Origin: Petaurus breviceps papuanus
Lineage: Eukaryota; Chordata; Mammalia; Diprotodontia; Petauridae
Direction: 5' to 3'
DNA length: 64,000 nt
Assembly (NCBI GenBank): GCA_028583685.1
Contig: JAMXIF010001253.1
Span: forward strand, 73,963,461 to 74,027,460
Below, piece by piece: positions 35,063 through 44,539 of this stretch; the first letter of the stretch is position 1; each line of letters opens with the position of its first letter. The notes beneath the pieces were generated by a model. The model was not told where the DNA came from. It searched no databases and saw only the letters and a list, made by a program, of their open reading frames with translations. A program made the translations under genes and the position numbers.

Positions 35063-37406
35063 AATATATGAAAATATTACAAGTGAGAGGGATGAAGCTA
35101 AGATGGTATAAAGGCAGCAACTCAACTGGATTTTTTCAACATTCCCCTCCAAACAACTTTCATGCCTCAAATTGAATTTTGTATTTGTAGAGCCAACAAA
35201 ACATCAGAGTGAGATATTTTTTTCCAGTGCAAGACAGTTTAGGAGATAGGCTGGAATGGTCTGTGATACCAGGGTGGGAGCCAACCCCAAATTAGCACAT
35301 GCTGTGGCAATGCCAGCAGTGGACACTGGAGGCTGCTATGACAGTGGCTGGAAGGTGGCAAAAGCAGATTTAGGAACTCTTATCCCAGAGAACATAAGAG
35401 AATTGAACAATTAACTGGTCAGAAAGAGATTATAGGCACTGTGCTGGCACTGTCAGTGTGACTCTGTTGCATTGCCTATATGCATTGCTAGGTTTCAGTC
35501 CCAGGACAGAGAGAAGCATTAGTGCTTACAATTGCAAGGAGCCTGGTCACAGTTTCAGAGACAAGAGGAGCATTAGCACCTGTGCCTACAGGCAAGCAAA
35601 GTCCTTTCCTGGGTAAAGACCAGAGCACAGTCCAAAAGAACAATGACCACACCTCTCCTTGTATCAAGCACCAAAAACTTAGACACACTGAATTATCTCT
35701 GAAAACCACAGCCCCAAGACAGGAAGCTTCGAACAGTATTCTCTCCACCTCAGAGGCAGAGCCAAATTTTAACATAAAGTTAAAAGTCAAGAAATAGACT
35801 GGAAAATGAGTAAATAACAAAAGAAAAGTACCTCACCATACAAAAATTATTATGATGACAGGGAAGCTCAAGATACAAACTTAGGAGACAATAATGTCAA
35901 AAGAGCTTATAAGTAAGAGCTCTGAGAAAAAAATAAATTAGATATAAGACCAACGAGAATTACTAGGAGAGCTCAAAAAGGATTTTCAAAATAAGAGAAG
36001 TGATGGAAAAATTAGGAAAAAAAAATGAAAGTGATGCAAGAATGCAAGAAAAGTATAAAAAAGAGTCAACAGATTGATAAAAGAGGCATAAAAATACTGA
36101 AGAAGATAACACCTTAAAACCAGACTTGGTCAAATAGGAAAAGCACAAAAGTTCAATGAAGAAAATAATTTCCTAAAAATTAGAATTGAGCAAGTAGAAG
36201 TTAATAATTCCACAAGAAATCAAGAAACAATAAAACAAAGTCAAAAGAATAGAAGAAAATGTGAAATATGTCATTGGGAAAAAGCAACCTAGAAAATGGA
36301 TTGAGGAGATGGAATTATAATTCAGGAATTATTGGACTATCTGAAAGCCTTGATAAAAAAGAGGCTAGACATCATGTTTCAAGGAATTATCAAGGAAAAC
36401 TTCCCTGATCACCCAGAACTAGAGGGTAAAATAGAAATTGAAAGAAATCCCCAAATGTAAAAATCCTTGGAGTAGTACAGCCAAATTCTAGAACTCTCAG
36501 ATCAAGGAGAAAATATGGCAAGCAGCTAGAAAGAAACAATTCAAATATCACGGAATCACAATAAGGATCACACAAGATTTGGAAGTGGAAGGTTTAGAAA
36601 ATGATCTTCTAGAAGGCAAAGAAGCTAGGATTGCAACCAAGAATAATTCAGTCAGCAAAACTAAGTGGGGGAGGATAGAATGGATATTTAATAAAATAGA
36701 GGACTTTCAAGCCAACTTTCAAATATAAGACTAAAGAGTAACATAAAAATGTAGGCTTGAAAGATAAATTATAAGGGATTCAACAAAGTTAAACTGTTTA
36801 CATTTCTATGGGAAGATGACACTTGTAACTCTTAATAAATTCATCATTATTAGGGCAATTAGAAGGAGCATACATAGACAGAGAGCAAGGGTATAAATTG
36901 GGTATAATAGGATGATCTCAATAATAATTAAAGGGTGAGAAAGAGATTCACTGGGAAAAGGTGGAAAGGACAAGAAGAAATGGGAAAATTATCTCACATA
37001 AAAGGGGTGCACAAATAAGAGCTTATATGGTAGGGGAATTGGTGGGGGTAATAATTCTTGAACCTCACTCTCATCAGAATTGATTAAAAGAGGGAATAAC
37101 ATACTCATTTGGGTATAGAAATCTATCTTAACAGAGAAGTAGGAGGGGAAAGGGATAAGAGAAAAGGGTGGGCTGATAGAAGTTAAATTAAGTAAGGCAG
37201 CAGTCAGAAGCAAAACACTTTTGCAGTGGGACAGGGCAAAAAGGAGAAAGGGAAAGAGAAGGATAAATGGGGAAAAGATAGCATGGAGAGAAATACACAG
37301 TAATCACAATTGTGAATGTGAATGGGATAAACTCACCCATAAAACAGATGCAGATAGAATGTATTAGAAACCAGGATCTGACAATATGTTGTTTATGAGA
37401 AACACA

Positions 37407-37410
<4 letters not shown>

Positions 37411-37456
<46 letters not shown>
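37411..37456. repeat. (GA)n microsatellite inside L1 ORF2
   Basis: Pure GA repeat of about 46 bases, which splits the endonuclease block. Confidence 0.9.
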
Positions 37457-37460
<4 letters not shown>

Positions 37461-37795
37461 TAAAAATAAGAAGCTGTAACAGAATCTATTGTGTTTCAGC
37501 TGCAGTTTAAAAGGAAAAAAAAGGCAGGAACAACAAATGTTATTTCAAACAAAGCAAGAGCAAAAAACAGACCTAATTAAAAGAGATAAGCAGATATACA
37601 TTTTGCTAAAAGGTACCATAAGCAATAAAGTTATATCAATAGCAAATACACGTGCATCAAATGGCATAGGATCCAAATTCTTAAAGGAACAGTTAAATGA
37701 GTTACAGGAGAAATAGACAGTAAAAAATATGCTAGTGGGGTATTTCAACTTTCCCTCTCACATCTAGATACATCTAACCATAAAATAAAAAAGGG

Positions 37796-37970
37796 GAGGC
37801 TAGGTGGTGGAGTGAATAGAGCACCGGCCCTGAAGTCAAGAGGACCCTGAATTTAAATCCAGCCTCAGACACTTAACACTCACTAACCATATGAGCATGG
37901 GCAAGTCACTTAACCCTGATTGCCCTGCCTTCCCCCTGCAAAATAAATAAATAAGTAAGAAAGAAGTTGA
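37796..37970 (+). mobile_element. SINE-A, sense, inside L1
   Basis: 'GGGGAGGCTAGGTGGTGGAG', 'AGAGCACCGGCCCTGAAGTC', 'CATGGGCAAGTCACTTAACC', then the tail AAAATAAATAAATAAG. Its insertion point is in the L1 endonuclease region. Confidence 0.9.
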
Positions 37971-38219
37971 GATGAAGAGAACTTCACAAAAGTTACATAT
38001 GAGAAACCTTTGGAGAAAACTGAATGGGAATAGAAAGGAGCATACCTTTTTGCTCAATTCTGCATGGCACCTTCATAAAAACTGATCATGTATTAGGACA
38101 CAAAAATTTCACAACCAAATAGAGAAAAGCAAAAATATTAAATGCATCTTTTCACACCATAATTAAATAAAAATTACTTTCAATAAAGAACTATGGAAAA
38201 ATAGATTTTTTTGGGGGGG

Positions 38220-38930
38220 GACTAATCTAGTCTTGAAGAATGGTCACAAAGGGCTATTAAAGTACACATAACCTTTGATTCAGCAGTCCCACTACTAGGT
38301 CTCTATCTTAAAGAGACTCCCCCCAAAAGGGAAAAGGACCTATTTGTACAAAAGTATTTATAGCAGCTCTTTTTGTGTTGGCAAAGAAATGGAAGTGAAG
38401 ATGTTTATTAATTGGTGAATAGATAAACAAGTTGTGGTATATGATTGTGATGGAATTGTGATGGAATACCATTTATATTACAATGACAATGACAAGCAGG
38501 ATGGTTTCAGAAAAACCTGGGAAGACTTCCATAAAGTGATGCAAAGTGAAGTGAGCAGAACCAGAAGAACATTGTACATAGTAACTACAATATTATAAGG
38601 ATGGTCAACTGTGAAAAACTTAGCTACTCTGTTCAAGACAATGATCCAAGACAATTCCAAATGACTCATTGAAAGATGCTATTCACTTCCAGAGAGAAAA
38701 CTGATGGAGTCTGAATGTAAATTGAAGCATACTTTTAAAAAAACTTTCTTAATTTTATTTTTTAAAATTTTGTTTGTTTTCTTTTACAACATGGCTAATA
38801 TGTAAATACTTTTTGCATGACTTCACATGTATAACTGAAGTAAAATTTCTTCCCTTCTCAAGAAGAGGGGAGGAGTGGGAGGGAGGGGAGAGAATATGAA
38901 GCTCAAAATAAAAAAAAGAGAATTAAATTT
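38220..38930 (+). mobile_element. Second L1 3' end inserted into the older L1
   Basis: Sense L1 ORF2 C-terminus and 3' UTR: 'TTATAGCAGCTCTTTTTGTG', 'GGTGAATAGATAAACAAG', 'TTGTGGTATATGATTG', 'GTGATGCAAAGTGAAGTGAG', 'ACATTGTACATAGTAAC', 'GATGGAGTCTGAATG', 'TTTTTACATGTAATTGGGAA'. Endonuclease-side L1 sequence lies just before it and mid-ORF2 sequence just after, so it is a younger, 5'-truncated L1 nested in the first. Confidence 0.8.
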
Positions 38931-38934
38931 TTTT

Positions 38935-39328
38935 ACATGTAATTGGGAAACGATGAAATAAATAAAATAATTTAAAACAATAATGAGTGGGTCAAAGAAC
39001 AAATCAGAAAGAAAAAATAATTTCATTACAGAGAATGATAACAGAAAACACACCAAAATTTATGGGATACAGACAAAGCAGTACTTAGGAGAAATTTTAC
39101 ATCTCTAACTACTTACATCAATAAAACAGAGAAAGAAAATCAATGAATTGGGCAAGCAATTTTTTAAAAAACATAGAAAAAGGACAAATTAAAAATCCCC
39201 AATTAAACATCAAATTGAAAATCCTGAAAAATCAAAGGAGTTATTAGTAAAACTGACAGTAAGAAAAGCATTGAATTAATAAATAAAACTAGGATCTGGT
39301 TTTATTAAAAAAAACACAATAAAATAGA
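38935..39328 (+). mobile_element. Older L1 resumes: middle of ORF2
   Basis: Translation in one main frame reads 'NEWVKEQIRKKK', then 'YLGEILHL', 'TSIKQRKKINELGKQF' and 'SPIKHQIENPEKSKELL', the ORF2 region between endonuclease and RT. It continues the element of 35085-38215 and ends abruptly at the RTE boundary. Confidence 0.75.
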
Positions 39329-40215
39329 TAAACTGGTTTGATGAAAATGATGTGGAAAATCAGAAGCCACTAAATGAAAAATGAGAACTCTACAGGGTTT
39401 ACCAGCAGGATAAATTAATCTGTCTCTAAGAAGGTAGCATTTGATTGCATTTAAAAGTAAAGTACTAGAAAGTATTAGAGAGATGTAGGATTCTTGGCTC
39501 AGTAAGAAGACAGATGAAACTCAGTTTTATTCTGATACATAATATCATTTCTGATAATACAAAGCACTTTTATGATGCCCTGAAAGCTACTTATGTTGTA
39601 TCTCAACTACTTAGTGCTGATGGAGCCACATTGAGTAGTGATAAGGACATGATCCTACAGAGATGGGCTGAACACTTCCATAATGTTCTCAACAGACCAT
39701 TATCAATCAATGCTGGAGCTATTGACCATTTACCTTAGGTTGAAGTCAATCCCTTTCTAGACAAATTTCCATTTAAAGAAGAGGTTTTGAATGCCATTAG
39801 GATCCTTTAACGTGCAAAGACCCTGATGCTGATTCTATTCCATCTCAGATTACAAGTTATGGAGTCCATTGCTCACACAAAAACTGAATAAAATTTTCTG
39901 GGGCATATGGCAAAAGGAAGTTATCCCCCAGGAGTTCAAGGATGCTTCTACTGTCGATCTCTATAAAGGTAAAGAAAATAGATTGTCCTGTGATGATCAC
40001 AGTGGGGTCTTTCTCTTAGTCATTGCTGGCAAGATTCTTGCCAGAGTCCTCTTTAATAGGCTGATCCTTAACCTGGAAGATGGTCATCTAGCTGAGAGGT
40101 ACTGTGGCTTCAAAAAGGTGCTAGGAGTGGTCAATATGGTGTTTGTTGCCTGACAACTCCAGGGAAAATGCTAGAAACAGAACAGAGGTCTATATACAAC
40201 CTTTGAATCTACCAC
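39329..40215 (+). mobile_element. RTE-clade (BovB-like) LINE, RT region
   Basis: 'NWFDENDV' (39331-39354), then 'HFYDALKATY' and 'LLSADGATLSSDKDMILQRW' followed by 'AEHFHNVLNRPLSINAGAID' (39556-39725). RT blocks follow: 'IPQEFKDASTVDLYKGKENR' (39930-39990) and 'LLVIAGKILARVLFNRLILN' (40012-40072). The next block near 40110 is 'CGFKKVLGVVNMVF'. Then 'QLQGKC' and a degraded 'GLYTTFESTT' to ~40215. One stop (39738) and a shift near 39800 break the frame, and the catalytic YADD half is lost. The order and wording fit RTE. Confidence 0.8.
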
Positions 40216-40849
40216 CCACTTACAATTCCTTTGTTCAGCTTATGTAGTTTTCATTCATGGATCCTTTCCCATGAGAGAATCCCGTGGAGCATATCTTGCA
40301 AGATCTTAAGTAAATGAGCACTTCAGTGATTTGCAAAGATTTTTGATTGAATGATTTTGGAAAACTCTTTGTGTAATCAGCTCAGAAAAAAAAAAAGGTG
40401 CACATTATGATTCACGATCATAAGATTGAAACTTGTTTAGGTTATTTTGGGTGGGGATTTGTCTTGACCCTTTCCCATCTCACCATTTTTACTTCTGTCA
40501 CAATCAAGAGAGTGCTTCTAAACATGCAAAGCAAAAGAACAGAGCAGCTGTAATTCTATTTAAAAGGGTATGACGATGTAAACAGTTAAATGCACAGAAA
40601 TAAAACACGTGTGTGTGAAAGGAAAGAAAGTTTAAACCAAGGGTGATGCTAGGTTCCCCTGGTAACAGGGATTCAGACATGATCACAAGTACAAATGTAT
40701 GGCAGGACCAGCCACCTACTATTTTGTAGCTAGAAAAAAACTGCAGTAGAATATATTTTTGTGGGTGATATTTATGTAACTTTCAACTAACCCAGAAGAG
40801 AGGGTTTTAGTGGCAATAACTAAAGTCCTATGGAGGTCCTTTTTCAAAC
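40216..40849. other. Unassigned DNA between the two RTE pieces
   Basis: Not recognised. It replaces about 1.2 kb of expected RTE sequence, so it is either an insertion with deletion or RTE sequence too decayed to see. Confidence 0.35.
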
Positions 40850-41115
40850 TAAACTGCCAAGCATTCAAACTCTATTGAAGACAGCACAACTCCAATGGGC
40901 TGGTCATACACTTGCCAAAAAGACTTTTTTTTTAATGGAGAACTCCACAGGGCAAGTGCTCACATGATGGTCAGAAGAAGCAATACAAGGACACTTTCAA
41001 GGTCTCTTGAGAACTTGGGGATTGTGCGACATGGGAGACTGGCACAGGACCATTCAGCATGCTATGCCCTCATCAGAGAAGGTGCTTTTCTCAATAGGAT
41101 AAAGCGGGTCTTTAA
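40850..41115 (+). mobile_element. RTE LINE, C-terminal end
   Basis: 'LLKTAQLQWAGHT' (near 40870) matches the RTE C-terminal 'llk.aQLrW.GHv.RM'. 'NGELHRASAHM' and 'GRLAQDHSACYALIREGAFL' follow (40940-41095), equivalent to 'yGEL..GkR' and 'WE.lAqDR..WR..v..G'. Same orientation as 39329-40215, so probably one insertion. Confidence 0.7.
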
Positions 41116-41929
41116 AAATCTCAAAATACTTGTTTTAATAGTGGTTTGAAGTCATTGTGATCCTGCTCTCTTTTCAGTGCTGGTCCTGGTATGTGCCACC
41201 CTGAGTTATCATGTATTGGGTTGACAGCCCAGGTGTCACAGGTGTGAGATGAGTTCATCAGCTGTGACATGATGGGACCATTGCTGGCATAGTGAAGCAT
41301 GTTAGCAGTTTTTAAAAGAGCACTAGCAGCTATTCTATGACTTCTTTTTTTGAGGCAAGTCAGCTCCCCTAAATCATTCATTTCCATATCTGCACTTCTT
41401 TTCATGTCTTTACCTTTCTATCCTGGGGATTGCCCTTGGGAATGATGTGCCAGAATTCAGATGTCTTCATCTCTCCAGGACATTTCTGCACACAGAATTC
41501 TTGACCATTCAAATTAAGTGTGAACTTCTTAATAGAATAAGCTGGTTGATCAAGCTAGTGGTTTTATGAAGACATCCCCATATGAAATACATGGTTTGTT
41601 TTTGTTTTTCTGTAGTTTTAAGGACTTATACTTTGGGATTTTATTTAACTGCTCATCAGTGTTACCTTAAACAAACAATTTTTAAATTCTTCTAAATTAA
41701 ATAACTCCCATAAGATTCATATAAAATGAGTAAGTATGATTGTCTCTGTCAGACAATTTATGTAGAGGGTGATTAAGTCTGGAACTATGCTGCGGCTGCA
41801 TGTGCATTAGACTGGGATCAGAGAATTCAATTAGCCCCATTTACTAGAAGCCATCTCAATGACCTACATAGTGTCTGCCTTGTTTCCACTTTTCCACTGT
41901 TGTCTTATTATGTCCATGTTTAATAACAT
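41116..41929. other. Unassigned DNA after the RTE end
   Basis: A 94-codon open frame on the minus strand (41121-41405) has no family match. The stretch may include the RTE 3' UTR, but I cannot confirm it. Confidence 0.35.
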
Positions 41930-42290
41930 TTATTCAAATAAATTTTTTCCAGCAAGTCCCATGCTGAAAATCACTTAACCTCTCAGTGCTCTAGGCCAGT
42001 TGTATCAAACTCAAATAGAAACATACTTAGGGATCTTTGCTGCCCCATATTGGCTTAGAAAACCACGTATTAGCATTATCTATCCTCCATTATACTTTTA
42101 TTTATCTTATTATAGATTTTCCAATTATATTTCAATCTGGTTTGGGCTATATTGGGGCAGCCTTCACCCTGCATGTTTGATTTCTCTGCTCTAGGAAGCT
42201 AAGAGATAAATAGTTATCTGTGTGAGTAGAATGAGTTTCCTCACCCATATACCAATGAAATCACAAATACCATCCCCATTCCCCTAATGT
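41930..42290 (+). mobile_element. SINE-D, split by a hAT MITE
   Basis: Left piece ends 'CACTTAACCTCTCAGTGCTC' at 41991 and right piece runs 42196-42290 with 'GAGTTTCCTCACCCATATA' and 'CCAATGAAATCACAAATACC'. These are consecutive SINE-D blocks, with the MITE between. Confidence 0.7.
41997..42188. mobile_element. hAT-type MITE with 8-base target duplication
   Basis: Ends 'CAGTTGTATCAAACTC' and 'GTTTGATTTCTCTG' are inverted repeats of each other (CAG...ATCAAAC). Flanks are CTCTAGGC (41989-41996) and CTCTAGGA (42189-42196): 7 of 8 identical, the size expected for hAT. About 190 bases, no transposase. Same family as the copy at 5788-6205. Confidence 0.85.
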
Positions 42291-43549
42291 CTATAGAGCA
42301 CTGTGCAAACTGTTGTTGAAAATATAAAGCTCACTTAAGACATGTCCCTTTCCCTCATAAAACTTAACTTTAACAGGAAGTTTACTGGTCTGTAAGTGGC
42401 AATCTACCCCCTTACACATGTGTAAAACTACAGATAAGCCATTGGGAATTTTAATGACCATATTTCAGGGACTATTTTCCAAGCATTAATTAAAACTATT
42501 GGGTGTACCCTAGGACTCCAGCTTGGGTCAATGCAAGGATCCTGGTTAGGTTTTTTTTTTTTGTTGTTTTGGGGAAGGAATAGAGGGCCTCTTTGGTTTT
42601 AAATTATGCAATTGTCCTACAATGATAACAGTTGGTCCACTCTCATAAAACATGAGCTAGCAAGGGTGGATGTGCAAAGGCAAGTTCTAAAGGTGGTTTA
42701 TTGTACATGCATGGATAGAAGAAGCCTGGGATGGAGGAAGGGAAGAGTGGTGGGGAGCTTTTCTGTTCTACGGGCAAGAGAATTTAAGATATTGGGACTC
42801 TAGGATATAAGTAGGGTTGTTAGAGATAGTTGTAAGTAGCTTTCAAGAGTCAATTATGTGTTGGATTTTTTTTTCATTTGAGCATTTGTAACTCAGGAAT
42901 CATCAATCACTAAAAAAAATCAGGGCTTGATTTATTGCTTTGTTGATTGTCTAGATTTAAGAAAGTGTTGATAGTGCAGACTAAATTTAAACATATATGT
43001 ATGTGTGTGTATCTGTGTATGTGTCCATATGATTTTTTCCAGTTGTTATTTTCAGAGAATCCAGTTGTTAAATAGTTACCAGCATACCTCTGAATATCTG
43101 AGAAATTAGGAAGTAAATACTGGATTTGTGTGCCTTGAGGTGAAGTGGGATGGGAAGTGTCAGGTAGGGAGACACATCTGTGATTAAATTGTTTCATACA
43201 ATCATTAAGAAACTACGGTTTTTATGTCTCATCCAACCAGAAGTTTAACAGCTCATATAGGTGAAAAAAAATATATAAATATACATACATGTGTGTATAT
43301 ATTATACATATGTATATATGTATGTGTGTGCTTGTATGTATGTGTATAAATAGAAAGATATAGATACACACAAATACACAGAAGAAGAGAGATCCAAACA
43401 TGAATTTCATAGTGGTTACATTCATTTTGTTTGAATTATCTGTGAGTACAAAGTGCATTCTACGAGGGATCAGGAATAAGGGACAAGAAGAGATCATTAA
43501 CCACACAGAGGTGATCCTTCTACAGTTGATTCCCTTGAAAGGAGAATCA
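42291..43549. other. Mostly unassigned DNA with TATG/TGTA-rich repeats
   Basis: A weak antisense L2 scrap lies at 42295-42380. Simple alternating TA/TG/CA repeats occupy 42990-43025 and 43265-43370. The rest is not recognised. Confidence 0.45.
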
Positions 43550-43640
43550 TTTTGTCATTGTTTTTCTTGAAGAGGGCCTATGACATCAAGAGGATGATGT
43601 CTTTATTTGCAAGTGATGCACTTGGTGGACAGGAATTACC
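43550..43640 (-). mobile_element. SINE-C fragment, antisense
   Basis: 'TTTTTCTTGAAGAGGGCC', 'ATGACATCAAGAGGATGATG' and 'TTGCAAGTGATGCACTTG' are the reversed 3' end of SINE-C, a marsupial SINE ending in 'GATGTCATTTGTCCCCTTC' and GAAGGACAAACAAC. Confidence 0.6.
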
Positions 43641-44104
43641 ATAATAAGACCTTTGACAGATGGGTTTACTGAGAGACAAGCCAAATAAGTGTCAAGTTCA
43701 GACTAACAGATAGTCAGTACATAACAATGATAGTATCCAGAACTCTAAACTATGAGATATAGCAAGGTCCTGATGAATGCAAAAAAATGAATCCTGTGAT
43801 GGTGAAGTAGTTAATTTATTTTAACTATATGTTTCCATTCTGCTGGAACTAATGACCATATTTTACACAATTATAACCTTGAATAGCTAAGTATATTATA
43901 ATGAAGTTACATATACTATATATATGTATTTGTATAATGGTATAATACATAAAATATACATGGAACTATTTCATAGGACTCATTATTTGCACTCATTGAG
44001 ATCTAAAAGTACAGACTGTCTGTACATTTCACATCTGGCTCCCTACATAGACTCATCATTATTTCCTAAGCAATGGTGAGCCTCAAACCATATGGTTGGC
44101 TCAT

Positions 44105-44275
44105 AGAGTCATAGATTTGGATATAGAAGGCACTACAGAGATCATTTAGCCTAACCTTCCATTTTCACATATGAGGAAACTGAAGCACAAAGGTGAAGGA
44201 ACTTGCCAAAGTCACACAGGTTGTCAAACTGAGACTAGAACCAAGGTTCTCTCTGCATTGTAACAAGTCCAACAA
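44105..44275 (-). mobile_element. THER-type SINE, antisense
   Basis: 'TAGAGTCATAGATTTGGATA', 'CTACAGAGATCATTTAGCC', 'ATGAGGAAACTGAAGCAC', 'CCAAAGTCACACAGG'. Nearly complete. Confidence 0.75.
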
Positions 44276-44539
44276 GAAGAGGCCGCATAGCATGAAGATG
44301 CAGGAAACAAATTCAGAGTTGGCAGGCAGACAGTATCTGACTAGCTTGACTGAGGTTGTACCAGAGTAGCTGCTTGTCTCTTATTGGCACATCATGTTGG
44401 ACTTTAGAAAAAATGTTTGATTTTGGTAGCTTTACTTAGATTAAGATCTGATCAAGTCTTGGTAGCTATATAACTTCAAGTAAAATATTTCTCCAACCTG
44501 GGCCCCAGTGCTTTATCTCTAAGAGACGGGCAATATACT

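Larger units (their letters stand above)
35085..38215 (+). mobile_element. Old L1 LINE, 5' UTR, ORF1 and start of ORF2
   Basis: The 5' end 'GATGAAGCTAAGATGGTAT' matches the L1 start containing an AAGATGG (YY1-type) motif. 5' UTR to ~35790; decayed coiled-coil ORF1 ~35800-36720, whose RNA-binding part includes 'GIIGLSESLDKKEA' and 'QPRIIQSAKLS' (36315-36680). An unusually long inter-ORF spacer of ~550 bases follows, as in other marsupial L1s I know. The ORF2 endonuclease starts near 37300 ('VNVNGINSPIKQMQ'), has 'TICCL' and 'ETH' around 37385-37405, and 'AKGTISNKVISIA' near 37600. A (GA)n run at 37411-37456 and a SINE-A (37796-37970) interrupt it. It resumes at 38935. Many stops; dead. Confidence 0.8.

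Noticed and set aside
34836-35170. Leu/Ser/Val-rich minus-strand frames
   Set aside because: They translate the (GA)n/(GACA)n tract.
35488-35820. Minus-strand 110-codon and plus-strand 91-codon frames
   Set aside because: They fall in the 5' UTR of the old L1 and are not ORF1.
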